A model generated the notes under the pieces. The model made no database searches and was not told where the DNA came from. It worked only from the letters and a program-made list of their open reading frames with translations. A stretch of 44,892 bases of DNA, taken from Sphingomonadaceae bacterium. Lineage in GTDB: Bacteria > Pseudomonadota > Alphaproteobacteria > Sphingomonadales > Sphingomonadaceae. Both the position numbers and the translations under genes were made by a program. The stretch's first letter is position 1, and every line of letters begins with the position of its first letter. Below, one piece after another: positions 17,666-26,868 of the stretch. The stretch spans positions 1 to 44,892 of the forward strand of contig CANJUF010000026.1 of the NCBI GenBank assembly GCA_947477745.1. Direction: 5' to 3'.

Positions 17666-17892
17666 TGCTCGAGATGCGGCCCGACTGCGAGCGGTGCGGC
17701 TGTGACCTGCCCGCCGAAGCACCCGGCGCGTTCATCTGCAGCTTCGAGTGCACGTTCTGCGCGCCTTGCACCGAAGCGCTTGACGACCTGTGCCCCAATT
17801 GCGGGGGCGAGCTTGTCGACCGGCCGACCCGGGCCAAGGCACAGCACGAGAAAGCGCCGCCTTCGACACGGCGGCATTTTAAGGGCCGATGA
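17665..17892 (+). CDS. DUF1272 small zinc-ribbon-like protein
   Basis: A 75-residue cysteine-rich protein with nine Cys: a CERCGCDL pair, then CSFECTFCAPCTEAL and CPNCGGEL. This is the DUF1272 pattern, likely binding zinc. Function unknown. It overlaps glmM at the 5' end by one base and thiD at the 3' end by four bases (ATGA at 17889-17892), so it lies in the middle of a tightly coupled three-gene operon. Confidence 0.88.
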   Translation: MLEMRPDCERCGCDLPAEAPGAFICSFECTFCAPCTEALDDLCPNCGGELVDRPTRAKAQHEKAPPSTRRHFKGR

Positions 17893-18698
17893 CCCCGCCG
17901 CGCGCGCCTGCCCGCATTCTCGCTATCGCCGGTTCGGATTCGAGCGGTGGCGCGGGTATCCAGGCCGACATCAAGACCATCACCATGCTTGGCGGCTATG
18001 CGATGACCGCGATCACGGCGGTGACCGCGCAGAATACGCTTGGTGTCCAATCGATAACTGCGCTCCCCGTTGATGCGATCACGCAGCAAATCAGCAGTTG
18101 CATCGACGACATCGGCGTGGATGCAATCAAGATTGGCATGCTGGGTTCGGCCGAGATTGCCGAAGCCGTCGCGGAACGGCTGGAAGGGCTAGGCGTGCCG
18201 ATCGTGCTCGATCCAGTGATGGTTTCGACATCCGACGCGGTCCTTGCCAATCAGGCAACGATCGATGCCATGCGCACCAGCCTCATGCCGCTGGCCACTT
18301 TGCTGACACCGAACATTCCCGAACTTGAAGCCTTGTCGGGCGGCGAACTTCGCACCCTGCAGCAGATCGGGGAGGCGGCAACGGCTCTTGCCAACGAGTT
18401 CGGTTGCCATGTCCTTGCCAAGGGCGGACATTCACAATATCGGACCGTGACCGATTTGCTCGTCGCACGGGGGGGTCTTGCACTCAAATTCGAGCATGAA
18501 AGGCTTGATACCAAACACACGCACGGGACCGGCTGCACCCTGTCGAGCGCCGTTGCTACTTATCTGGGCGCTGGATTTCCGCTTGAGATCGCTGTGAAGC
18601 GCGCCGGTGCCTTCGTTCTCGAGGCAATCCGCCTGGCACCTGGTTTCGGATATGGACAGGGCCCGATCGGCCATCAGGCCGTGGGTCGGCAGCGGTAA
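17889..18698 (+). CDS. thiD: Hydroxymethylpyrimidine / phosphomethylpyrimidine kinase
   Basis: A 269-residue ribokinase-fold kinase that phosphorylates HMP and HMP-phosphate in thiamine synthesis. Motifs: AIAGSDSSGGAGIQADIKT at the start, VLDPVMVSTSD in the middle and DTKHTHGTGCTLSSAVATYL with the catalytic Asp/Cys region. No TPP riboswitch precedes it; it is expressed by overlap with the DUF1272 gene and glmM. Its stop is three bases from the stop of the convergent LOG-family gene. Confidence 0.94.
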   Translation: MTPPRAPARILAIAGSDSSGGAGIQADIKTITMLGGYAMTAITAVTAQNTLGVQSITALPVDAITQQISSCIDDIGVDAIKIGMLGSAEIAEAVAERLEGLGVPIVLDPVMVSTSDAVLANQATIDAMRTSLMPLATLLTPNIPELEALSGGELRTLQQIGEAATALANEFGCHVLAKGGHSQYRTVTDLLVARGGLALKFEHERLDTKHTHGTGCTLSSAVATYLGAGFPLEIAVKRAGAFVLEAIRLAPGFGYGQGPIGHQAVGRQR

Positions 18699-18701
18699 TC
18701 T

Positions 18702-19577
18702 TCAGCCGCAATCGAGCCCGTAGAAGTCCGAGATCGCCCGCCAGCCGTCTTCGGCGGTTTCGCACCAGCGGAACAACGCAATGTCCTCGGCGTCGACTAC
18801 CCCTTCTTCCACCATCGCCTCGAAGTTGATGATGCGGTCCCAGTATTCCTGACCGAACAGCAGCACCGGGATCGGCTTCATCTTGCCGGTCTGGATGAGG
18901 GTGAGCGTCTCGAGCAGTTCGTCGAGCGTACCAAAGCCGCCCGGGAACACCGCCAGGGCGCGGGCGCGCAGCAGGAAATGCATCTTCCTCAAGGCGAAAT
19001 AGTGGAACTGGAACGAAAGGCGGGGCGTGACGAATGCGTTGGGCGCCTGTTCGTGCGGCAGCAGGATATTGAGGCCGATCGATTCCGCGCCGACATCGGC
19101 AGCGCCGCGGTTCGCCGCTTCCATGATCGAGGGGCCGCCGCCCGAGCAGACCACGAACTGGCGCATGCCGTCCTCGACCAGCGCGCAGGAGCTTGCTGTT
19201 CGCGCCAGCGTGCGCGCTACCTCATAAAAGCGAGATTTCTCGGCCAGCTTTTCGGCCACCGCCCTGCGTTCGGGCGTGACCGCTTCGGCGAGCATCTTCT
19301 CGCAGGTTTCAGGCGAGGGAATCCGCGCCGATCCGTAAATCACCAGGGTCGAGCCGATGTTGGCTTCCTCCAGCAGCATCTCGGGCTTGAGCAGCTCAAG
19401 CTGGAAGCGCACCGGGCGCAGCTCCTCGCGCAGCAGGAAGTCGGTATCGCGAAAGGCGAGGCGGTATGTGGGGTGGCGCGTCTGCGGCGTGTCGTTCGGC
19501 CGCGATTCGTCGAACGAGACCTCCTGCTCTGCCTTGTAGAAGCGCCGATCGGTCAGTTTCATTTCTTCTTCGGTCAT
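18702..19577 (-). CDS. LOG-family (TIGR00730-type) phosphoribohydrolase
   Basis: A 291-residue protein with the LOG / lysine-decarboxylase-like Rossmann fold. It has GSARIPSPETCEKM, VCSGGGPSIMEAANRGAADV and the signature FPGGFGTLDELLETLTLIQTGK (PGGxGTxxE). Family members cleave nucleoside 5'-monophosphates to base and ribose-5-phosphate; plant relatives activate cytokinins. The N-terminal extension of about 80 residues marks the longer bacterial subgroup. Convergent with thiD, and starting 72 bases from the divergent LD-carboxypeptidase gene. Confidence 0.88.
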   Translation of the reverse strand: MTEEEMKLTDRRFYKAEQEVSFDESRPNDTPQTRHPTYRLAFRDTDFLLREELRPVRFQLELLKPEMLLEEANIGSTLVIYGSARIPSPETCEKMLAEAVTPERRAVAEKLAEKSRFYEVARTLARTASSCALVEDGMRQFVVCSGGGPSIMEAANRGAADVGAESIGLNILLPHEQAPNAFVTPRLSFQFHYFALRKMHFLLRARALAVFPGGFGTLDELLETLTLIQTGKMKPIPVLLFGQEYWDRIINFEAMVEEGVVDAEDIALFRWCETAEDGWRAISDFYGLDCG

Positions 19578-19649
19578 GCGTGCACCCTAGTGGCTTGGCT
19601 GACCGGCGTGAAGCCTTGCCCTGCGCACCGTTCACGCTAGGCTTGGCGC

Positions 19650-20684
19650 ATGACAAGCAGGAGGCAGGTGTTGAGCGGGCTTGGCGCCGCCGCGATGGTG
19701 GGCGCGGTTCCGCGGCAGGTCGGCGGCGCGCCGCCGCTCGCCCGGGGAATGCGGCTGCGCCCCGGCGACACTGTCGGGCTGGTCTGCCCGGCGGGCTTCG
19801 TGGGCGACCGGTTCGGTGTCGAGCAGGTCTCGGATACGGTGCGCGCGATGGGGCTGGTTCCCAAGCCGGCCAGGCACCTGCTTTCGCGCGAGGGCTATCT
19901 TGCCGGCACCGACGAACAGCGCGCGGGCGACCTTCACGCCATGTTCTCCGATGACACGGTGCGCGCCATTTTCGCAGTCCGCGGCGGCTGGGGCTGCCAG
20001 CGCGTCCTGCCGCATCTCGATTTCGACCTGATCCGGGCGCACCCCAAGCTGCTGGTCGGATCGAGCGACATTACTGCGCTGCTTCTCGCCGACTGGCACA
20101 AGACCGGCCTGTTGGGCATACACGGTCCCAATGCCAGCCATTCGTGGCCGCCGAAGGCATGGGCGGATTTCCGCGCGCTCGCGTTCGAGGGGGCCTTGCC
20201 GACATACGCGGTCCCGCCCTGGCAAGGGCCGGGCCTCGCGCCTCGCGGCGACCGGGTGCAGACCTTCACTGGCGGTGCGGCGACGGGGCACCTGCTGGGC
20301 GGCAATCTTTCGGTGATCTCGGCGATGATCGGCACTCCATACCTGCCGGACTTTTCGGGTGCGATCCTGTTCCTCGAGGAAACCAACGAGGCCGAATACC
20401 GCATCGACCGGATGCTGACACAGCTGGCTCAGGCGGGGGTGCTGAAATCGGTGGCGGGCGTGGTGTTCGGCCGGTGCACCAACTGCGCCAATCCGGGCGC
20501 GCCTTATTCCAACTACACCGTCTATGAGGTGATGGACCACCACTTCAAGCCGCTGGGCGTGCCGGCATTTTCGGGCCTGGGCTTCGGCCATGTCGCCGAC
20601 ACGATCAGCCTGCCGGTGGGTGTGCAGGTGCGGATCGATGCCGACAAGGGCACACTCCAGGTGCTTGAGGCAGTTGTCGCCTAG
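19650..20684 (+). CDS. LD-carboxypeptidase (muramoyltetrapeptide carboxypeptidase), S66 family
   Basis: A 344-residue serine peptidase of the LdcA type, which removes the terminal D-Ala from murein tetrapeptides during recycling. An N-terminal Tat-like signal (TSRRQVLSGLGAAAMVGAV) suggests export, unlike the cytoplasmic E. coli enzyme. Catalytic features: nucleophile Ser in LLVGSSDITALLLADWHK, Glu in ILFLEETNEAEYRIDRML, and His in GLGFGHVADTISLPVG. The stop overlaps the stop of the convergent quinoprotein gene by four bases (CTAG at 20681-20684). Confidence 0.9.
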   Translation: MTSRRQVLSGLGAAAMVGAVPRQVGGAPPLARGMRLRPGDTVGLVCPAGFVGDRFGVEQVSDTVRAMGLVPKPARHLLSREGYLAGTDEQRAGDLHAMFSDDTVRAIFAVRGGWGCQRVLPHLDFDLIRAHPKLLVGSSDITALLLADWHKTGLLGIHGPNASHSWPPKAWADFRALAFEGALPTYAVPPWQGPGLAPRGDRVQTFTGGAATGHLLGGNLSVISAMIGTPYLPDFSGAILFLEETNEAEYRIDRMLTQLAQAGVLKSVAGVVFGRCTNCANPGAPYSNYTVYEVMDHHFKPLGVPAFSGLGFGHVADTISLPVGVQVRIDADKGTLQVLEAVVA

Positions 20685-22753
20685 TTCGGCTTGCTGCGCT
20701 TCTCTGCTGCATATTGCTGGGCGCGCAGCCGCAGGTAATGGCGGATCGCCTCAATCGTCGCATCGTCGATCTCGGAGAATTGCGGCATTCCGGCCGGCAG
20801 CAGCGCGCCGTCTTTCACCACCGATCGGAACGCTTTGGCATCGAGAATGACCGGCGAGGTACGCAGGTTGGGACCGCTTCCCGCCGCCAGCGCCTGCATG
20901 CCGTGGCAAACCATGCACTGGGCGAAGGCGCGCCCGCCCTTCGCAAGCAGCGCCGGATCAGGCACGAAACCCGGATCCGCGAGCGGCGGGCGGATCATCG
21001 CGGCATCGCGCTTCGGCAAGCTGGCCTTGCCGCCCAGAGCAAAGGTCAGCACCCGGCGCGGCAGGTAATAATCGGTCTCCAGCTTCGTGTTTTCCGACGA
21101 GAACAGCCCGCCGCCGCCCGCGCCGTTGCCGGTGAGCACGGTGACATATTGCTTGCCGCCAAGGCGCCACGAAATCGGAGGGGCGACAACCGGCGCACCG
21201 GCGGCGAAGCGCCACAGTTCCTTGCCGCTGAGCGCATCGTAAGCGACCAGAAAGCCGTCGAGCCGTCCCTGAAAGACGAGACCGCCTGCGGTCGAGAGCA
21301 CGCCGCCGGGCCAGTTGCCTGGCATCGCAACGCGCCAGCGCTCCTTCTGCGCCGCCGGATCCCACGCCTTGAGAAAGCCGCGCCGTGCGCCCGGCAGGTC
21401 GGGATCGGGGTCCATCATAACGCCTGCGCTCAGCGCAGGCGGCAGATTGGCAAGGTCGAGCCCCGCATCGCCGATGGTCGATGCACCCTCGATCACGGGA
21501 ATGTAAAGCAGCCCGGTTTTCGGACTGAAGCTTTGCGGCAACCACGAATGCGCGCCGCGTACGCCGGGCCACAGCTCGAACTGACCGGGCTTGCCGTGAT
21601 AGCGCAGGCCCGGGTTCTCGACCGGACGGCCGCTGGCAAGGTCGATCCGCTGTGCCCATGTGACCTTGTCGGCAAACTGGCCGGCGGATAACAGCTTTCC
21701 GTTCGCGCGGTCGATCACATAGACGAAGCCGTTCTTGGGCGCCTGGATCAGCACCTTGCGCGGCTTGCCGCCGATCTCCAGCGTCGCCAGGCTCATGTCC
21801 TGTGTCGCCGTGCAGTCCCATTGGTCGCCGGGGCAGACCTGATAATGCCAGACATATTCGCCGGTCCCGGCTTTCACCGCGACGATCGAGGACAGGAACA
21901 GGTTGTCGCCGCCCTTGGGGCTGCGCACGGCCTGGTTGTAGGGAAAGCCGTTGCCAACGCCGATGTAGATCAGGTCCAGTTCGGGATCGTAGGAGAATGC
22001 GTTCCACGCAGTGCCGCCGCCGCCCCGGCGCGAACCATCCGGTTTCGTCCAGCCGCCGGGCCACGTATCGCGCATCAGCGCGTCAGCCTTGGTGCCGCCG
22101 GAATTGGGTTCCTCGCCGGGAACCGTGTAGAACCGCCACAGCCGCTTGCCGGTGGCTAAATCGTAAGCGGTGACATAGCCGCGCAGCGGCGTGAAGTCCG
22201 CGCCGCCGTGCCCAATAATCACTTTGCCCCCGAAAACGCGCACCGGCCCGTTTATGTAGCGCATGTCTCCTGCGGGAAATTCGCGCTGCTCCCACAGCTT
22301 CGACCCGTCTGCGGCATCGAGCGCGATGACCCGGCCATCGTGTGTGCCTAGGAAGACGCGGCCTTCCTCGTATGCGAGGCCCTTGGGCCCCCAGCCGAGC
22401 CGCATCTGCAAGCCTTTGGAGGTCTCGCGCGCGCCGCTGTCATGGTCCCACAGCGGCTCGCCGCTCACGGCATCGAAGGCGCGGACATGGCCGTGGCCGG
22501 TAGTGACGAACAGCTTGCCATCGGCCATGACCGGCCCGGTTGCGCTGTTACCTTGCGGCAGGTCGGCGAACCAGGCGAGCCCCAGACCGGCGACATTTCC
22601 GGCATCGATCTGGTCAAACGCGGCGTAGTGCTGCTCTGCCCCGGTGTTGCCGAACCCGCGCCACTCGTCCGCCGCCGAATCCTGCGTGCTGGCAATATTG
22701 CAGGCCGACAGCGAGGCCAGTGCGAGCAGGGTGCAAAGCAGACGCATCCTCAT
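20681..22753 (-). CDS. PQQ-dependent dehydrogenase lipoprotein with C-terminal cytochrome c domain
   Basis: A 690-residue quinohaemoprotein. A lipoprotein signal (LLALASLSACN) is followed by an eight-bladed PQQ propeller (RVIALDAADGSKLWEQ, GGGGTAWNAFSYDPELDLIYIG, LIQAPKNGFVYVIDRANG) and a C-terminal cytochrome c domain with CMVCHG (Cys-x-x-Cys-His). It resembles type II quinohaemoprotein alcohol dehydrogenases, but the vicinal Cys-Cys pair of those enzymes is not seen at the expected place (LGWGPKG instead), and the usual PGDxWDY segment reads CPGDQWDC with two Cys. Substrate unknown. It starts three bases after the stop of the upstream membrane quinoprotein, so the two form one operon. Confidence 0.85.
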   Translation of the reverse strand: MRMRLLCTLLALASLSACNIASTQDSAADEWRGFGNTGAEQHYAAFDQIDAGNVAGLGLAWFADLPQGNSATGPVMADGKLFVTTGHGHVRAFDAVSGEPLWDHDSGARETSKGLQMRLGWGPKGLAYEEGRVFLGTHDGRVIALDAADGSKLWEQREFPAGDMRYINGPVRVFGGKVIIGHGGADFTPLRGYVTAYDLATGKRLWRFYTVPGEEPNSGGTKADALMRDTWPGGWTKPDGSRRGGGGTAWNAFSYDPELDLIYIGVGNGFPYNQAVRSPKGGDNLFLSSIVAVKAGTGEYVWHYQVCPGDQWDCTATQDMSLATLEIGGKPRKVLIQAPKNGFVYVIDRANGKLLSAGQFADKVTWAQRIDLASGRPVENPGLRYHGKPGQFELWPGVRGAHSWLPQSFSPKTGLLYIPVIEGASTIGDAGLDLANLPPALSAGVMMDPDPDLPGARRGFLKAWDPAAQKERWRVAMPGNWPGGVLSTAGGLVFQGRLDGFLVAYDALSGKELWRFAAGAPVVAPPISWRLGGKQYVTVLTGNGAGGGGLFSSENTKLETDYYLPRRVLTFALGGKASLPKRDAAMIRPPLADPGFVPDPALLAKGGRAFAQCMVCHGMQALAAGSGPNLRTSPVILDAKAFRSVVKDGALLPAGMPQFSEIDDATIEAIRHYLRLRAQQYAAEKRSKPN

Positions 22754-22756
22754 CGC

Positions 22757-25087
22757 TCAACTCTTCGGCAGCGCGAAGGCGGTGATCATCCCGTTCTGCT
22801 TGCCGTTCGTCACCGGCGCGTCAGAGGCAACCACGACATATTGCCGCCCGTCCTTGCCCATGAAGGTCATCGGCCGGGTGGACGAATTGCCGGGCAGGTC
22901 CGCCTCGAACAGCAGCTTGCCGGTCTCGCTGTCCCAGGCGCGGAAGGCGTGATCCTGCGATGCGCCGGCAAAGACCAGCCCGCCCGCCGTCGCCATGGTG
23001 CCGCCGAAAACCGGGGTGCCGATGGTGAAGGGCAGGTGCATCGCAGTGCGCAAAGGGCCGAGATCGCGCGCCGAGCCAATCGGGCGGCGCCACACCATCT
23101 TGCCGGTCTTGAGGTCTATGGCGTTGATGATACCGTATGGCGGCTCCTGGCACGGGATGCCGAGCGGCGAGAGGAAAGGCGAGATGCTCGCGGCATAGGG
23201 CGTGCCTTCCTGCGCCACGGGCCCGCCTGAATTGGCCGTGGAGCTGGCCTTGAGCGCTTTCGCCTCGGGATCGCTGCGCGGGATCAGGCGGATGTAGTTG
23301 ACCATCTGCGCCGACAGCGTGAAGCCCAATTGGCGCGTAGTATCGACCGAGAAGCTGCCCCAGTTGGTGCCGCCGGTGTAGCCGGGATCGGCAATGCTCG
23401 GGGTCACACCGGGCGGGGTGAAGTAGCCATCATAGCGCGCCTTTCTGAACGCAACACGGCACCACAACTGATCGAGCGCAGAGATGCCCCACATTTCGCT
23501 TTCGGTCAGCACCGGACGGTCGAGCCGCGCAAAGCCGGTTGACCACGGTTGGGTCGGGGACATTTTCTCGACAGCGCCGTTCTGCGGCGCGGGCCGTTCC
23601 ACGATCGGAAACAGCGGCGTGCCGTCGCGCCGGTCGAACACGAAGGTTTGGCCGCGCTTGGTCGGCTGCAACAGCGCCGGGATCACCTCGCCCGCTTTGC
23701 CGTGCCAGTCAAACAGCACCGGCTGCGAGGCGATGTCATAGTCCCAGACATCGTAGTGCGTGGTCTGGAAATACCACTTGAGCTGGCCCGTGGCGGCATC
23801 GAGCGCAACCACCGAGCTTGCGTACTTGTTGCTGCCGTCCGAGCGGTGCCCGCCGTAATAGTCGGGCGTGGCGTTGCCGAGCGGGGCATAGACCATACCC
23901 AGCTCCTCGTCGCCGCTGAGCGGACCCCAGGCGTTTGGCGTGCCTTGGGCATAGTTTTCGTCCGCGGCCGGCTCGCTGTGCTTGTCGGGGTTGTCGACAT
24001 CCCAGGCCCAGGCGAGCTTGCCGGTCACCGCGTCGAAGGCGCGGATTACGCCCGATGGCTCGCCAGCGTGCTGGCCATCGGCAACCGCCGCGCCCAGCAC
24101 CACTCTGCCGCGCACGATGGTGGGCGCGGAGGTTTGGCGGATGAAGCCGGGATTGCGCTGGACGATGCCGCGCTTGAGATCGACGATCCCGCCTTCGCCA
24201 AAGCCCTCGCATAGCTTGCCGCTCGCCGCATCGACCGCGATCAGCCGCTCGTCGGTCGCCGCAATGAACACGCGCTTGGCGCAGGCGCCTTGCGCTTCGG
24301 GCACTTCATAATAGCCGACGCCTCGGCATTTCGACAGGAAATGGCCCGAGACGTCCGACTTTGCATCGAACTTCCACACCGTCTTGCCGGTCTCTGGTTC
24401 GGTGGCGATCACATCGCTCAGCGGCGTGCAGTTGTAGAGCAGATCGCCCGCCTTGAGGCCGACTGTCTGCAACTGCGCCATCGGCTTGGGATCGAACGGA
24501 CCCATCGGGAGCGACCAGACCTTCTCCAGCTTGCCGACATTGCCGCGATCGATCTGTGCTAGCTGCGAGAAGTGGCGTCCTTGGTTGCTGCCGCCGAAAT
24601 GCGGCCAGTCACCGTTGGCATCGGCCGTCGCGGCAATCAGCGGGCGCGCGGCTGCCTGCGGCGCTTCGTAACCCGACTTCGCCGCCAGCGTGACGGCGAG
24701 CACTGCAGCCAAGGCGAGCGTGGCCAGGCTGGCAAGGCGGGGGCTACGCGGTCCTTTCCACAGCGCATGGATGAGGAAAGGCAGGCCGAGCACCAGAGGC
24801 GAGATCAGGCGCGGCATCAGCGCCCAGCCATCAAGTCCGGCTTCCACCAGCGACCAGACCGCCGTAGCCGCCAGCAGGCCCATGAATATCCAGAAGCCGG
24901 TCCGCCATCTGCCGAAAATCACCGCCAAACCCGAAGCGGCAGCGGCAAGGCCGGCCGGAAGGTAATAGAATGACCCGCCAAGCCCGATCAGCTGCCCGCC
25001 CCACCAAGCCATAAAGCCGCCGATCACCAGCAGGATCACACCGAACAGCACTGCGGCCATGCGGCCAATCCTCGTCCCGGCTTTCAT
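22757..25087 (-). CDS. Membrane-bound PQQ-dependent dehydrogenase (glucose/quinate type)
   Basis: A 776-residue quinoprotein with an N-terminal membrane anchor of about five helices (residues 10-140; MAAVLFGVILLVIGGFMAWW, YLPAGLAAAASGLAVIF and others), then a periplasmic PQQ propeller beginning DWPHFGGSNQGRHFSQLAQI. Motifs: WKFDAKSDVSGHF, CAKRVFIAATDERLIAVDA, GAAVADGQHAGEPSGVIRA, TTHYDVWDYDIASQPVLFD and a C-terminal GKDGRQYVVVASD. Family members oxidise sugars or quinate/shikimate at the periplasmic face and reduce ubiquinone. The start at 25087 is preferred: AGGGGGAG lies upstream and the ORF extension is atypical. Substrate not determined. Confidence 0.88.
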   Translation of the reverse strand: MKAGTRIGRMAAVLFGVILLVIGGFMAWWGGQLIGLGGSFYYLPAGLAAAASGLAVIFGRWRTGFWIFMGLLAATAVWSLVEAGLDGWALMPRLISPLVLGLPFLIHALWKGPRSPRLASLATLALAAVLAVTLAAKSGYEAPQAAARPLIAATADANGDWPHFGGSNQGRHFSQLAQIDRGNVGKLEKVWSLPMGPFDPKPMAQLQTVGLKAGDLLYNCTPLSDVIATEPETGKTVWKFDAKSDVSGHFLSKCRGVGYYEVPEAQGACAKRVFIAATDERLIAVDAASGKLCEGFGEGGIVDLKRGIVQRNPGFIRQTSAPTIVRGRVVLGAAVADGQHAGEPSGVIRAFDAVTGKLAWAWDVDNPDKHSEPAADENYAQGTPNAWGPLSGDEELGMVYAPLGNATPDYYGGHRSDGSNKYASSVVALDAATGQLKWYFQTTHYDVWDYDIASQPVLFDWHGKAGEVIPALLQPTKRGQTFVFDRRDGTPLFPIVERPAPQNGAVEKMSPTQPWSTGFARLDRPVLTESEMWGISALDQLWCRVAFRKARYDGYFTPPGVTPSIADPGYTGGTNWGSFSVDTTRQLGFTLSAQMVNYIRLIPRSDPEAKALKASSTANSGGPVAQEGTPYAASISPFLSPLGIPCQEPPYGIINAIDLKTGKMVWRRPIGSARDLGPLRTAMHLPFTIGTPVFGGTMATAGGLVFAGASQDHAFRAWDSETGKLLFEADLPGNSSTRPMTFMGKDGRQYVVVASDAPVTNGKQNGMITAFALPKS

Positions 25088-25191
25088 CGGCCAGCTCTCC
25101 CCCTCTTGAATCCCGCACCGATTGTTGCAGCAAGCGGCGCGGCAGGGCAAGGGGCATGGCAGGACACATGCATGGAGCTTCACGTCAGGCG

Positions 25192-26025
25192 ATGAGCAGC
25201 GAATTTTCCGAATGGATCGGGCGCACCGAGGAAATGACCGACACGATCGAGCCTGCGCGCAGCAATGCCCTGCTCGCGGCGCTGGGCCACACCGCGCCGA
25301 ACGCTGCGGGTGCGCCCATGCCCCTGCTGCACCACTGGCTCTATTTCTGGAACGTGCAGCCGCCCGCCGGGCTTGGCGAGGACGGGCACCCGGCCAAGGG
25401 CGGCTTTCTGCCGCCGGTGCCTTTGCCGCGCCGGATGTGGGCTGGCGGCAGGCTCGAGTTCGTTCAGCCGCTCATGCTGGGCGAGCGTGCCACCAAGGTC
25501 TCGAAGATCCTCGACGTGCAGGAAAAGACCGGCAAGACCGGGCGGCTGGTGTTCGTCACGGTCGAGCACCGGCTGAGCGGCGAGAACGGCCTTGCGGTGA
25601 TCGAGGATCAGGATCTGGTTTACCGCGAACCGGCTGCGCCCGGTTCGATCACCGGCCCGTCAGGCCAGGGCCCCGCGCCCGAAGCGCCGTGGTGCGAGCA
25701 AGTCGATCCCGACACTGTCCTGCTGTTTCGCTATTCGGCGCTGACCATGAACGGACACCGCATCCATTACGACCTGCCTTATGCGCAGGGCGAGGAAGCC
25801 TACCCCGCGCTCGTGGTGCACGGGCCGCTTCAGGCCACCTTGCTGATCGATCTGGCGGCGCGCAAGCTGGAGCGGCCGATCGCGAAGTTTTCGTTCCGGG
25901 GGCAGCAGCCCGCCTTCGCCGGAGCGCCGCTGCACGTCTGCGGCGAGGAGAGCGACGACGGCGCTAGCGTGTGGACCGAGCAAGACGGCAGGAAGAACAT
26001 GACGGCGAGCGTCACTGCCGCCTGA
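25192..26025 (+). CDS. FAS1/HTD2-like hot-dog dehydratase (mesaconyl-C4-CoA hydratase-like)
   Basis: A protein of about 277 residues with two hot-dog halves. The N-terminal half has PLLHHWLYFWNVQP and MWAGGRLEFVQPLMLGE; the C-terminal MaoC-like half has LFRYSALTMNGHRIHYD, with the NxHxxHxD-type hydratase motif, and YPALVVHGPLQATLL. Relatives include mesaconyl-C4-CoA hydratase and mitochondrial Htd2; they add or remove water on acyl-CoA thioesters. The start at 25192 (MSSEFSEW) matches the family; an ATG at 25156 has a better AAGGGG ribosome site and would add 12 residues. It lies divergent to the quinoprotein operon. Confidence 0.85.
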   Translation: MSSEFSEWIGRTEEMTDTIEPARSNALLAALGHTAPNAAGAPMPLLHHWLYFWNVQPPAGLGEDGHPAKGGFLPPVPLPRRMWAGGRLEFVQPLMLGERATKVSKILDVQEKTGKTGRLVFVTVEHRLSGENGLAVIEDQDLVYREPAAPGSITGPSGQGPAPEAPWCEQVDPDTVLLFRYSALTMNGHRIHYDLPYAQGEEAYPALVVHGPLQATLLIDLAARKLERPIAKFSFRGQQPAFAGAPLHVCGEESDDGASVWTEQDGRKNMTASVTAA

Positions 26026-26037
26026 ATATTCCTGCCT

Positions 26038-26868
26038 TCAAAGCTGTGCGGGCAGCACATCCTCGGGCGCGTGCATCCGCTCGATCGATGCCGAATAGTC
26101 CGGTCCGCGCCGCAGGAAATTGCCGCCATCCACTGCGATCATCTGCCCGGTGATCCAGCGCGATTCGTCCGACAGCAGGAAGCGCGCGCACATCGCGATG
26201 TCTTCAGGCTCGCCAATGCCGTGCATCGGCGTCTGGGTGACGTAGCTGTCGTAGATCGGGCCGCCCTTGGAAAGGCCTTCCATGATCTCGGTGCTGATGA
26301 ATCCCGGCTGGATGCCATTGAAGCGGACCTTGGCGCGGCCGTATTCGTCCGCCGCATTGCGCATCATCGATTCGATGCCCGCCTTGCCGACGGTATAGGC
26401 CCCGAAAAAGGGGTGGGTGACGTGCCCGGCGATCGATGACATGCCGACGAACGATCCGCCGCCGGCTGCCGCCATGTGCTTTACCGAATGCTTCACGCAC
26501 AGCATGGTCGATAGCACGTTGAGGTGCAGCACCCGGATGAAATTGTCGGTGTCCTGCAGGTGCCAGGGCGCGAGCATGCCGCCGCCGCCGGCATTGGCGA
26601 CAAGCCCGTGAAGGCCGCCGCCGAATTCAACCGCTTCGGCAACGATCCGGGCCACGTCTTCTTCCGAGGTGACGTCACCGGTGGCCAGATGTACCGCGCC
26701 GCCGGCCGCGGTGATCCGCGCCGTAGTGTTCTCCAACGGCTCGCGCCTGCGTCCACAGATCGTCACCTTTGCACCTTCGGCAGCCGCCAGTACGGCGCAG
26801 GCCGCGCCGATCCCGGTGCCGCCGCCCGTGACGATCACCGAGCGGCCTTCGAGCGACTTTGCCTTCAT
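26038..26868 (-). CDS. SDR family oxidoreductase
   Basis: A 276-residue classical short-chain dehydrogenase. Cofactor motif VIVTGGGTGIGAACAVLA, ANAGGGG, catalytic Ser in FVGMSSIAGHVTHP, YxxxK in YTVGKAGIESMM, and the C-terminal RWITGQMIAVDGGNFLRRG. NAD(P)-dependent; substrate unknown. Its ATG overlaps the stop of the upstream SDR gene by four bases (ATGA, 26865-26868), so the two are co-translated. Confidence 0.92.
   Translation of the reverse strand: MKAKSLEGRSVIVTGGGTGIGAACAVLAAAEGAKVTICGRRREPLENTTARITAAGGAVHLATGDVTSEEDVARIVAEAVEFGGGLHGLVANAGGGGMLAPWHLQDTDNFIRVLHLNVLSTMLCVKHSVKHMAAAGGGSFVGMSSIAGHVTHPFFGAYTVGKAGIESMMRNAADEYGRAKVRFNGIQPGFISTEIMEGLSKGGPIYDSYVTQTPMHGIGEPEDIAMCARFLLSDESRWITGQMIAVDGGNFLRRGPDYSASIERMHAPEDVLPAQL

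Noticed and set aside
17640..17890. TPP riboswitch upstream of thiD
   Set aside because: The upstream DNA is fully coding (glmM and DUF1272 genes) and thiD starts inside the previous gene's stop.
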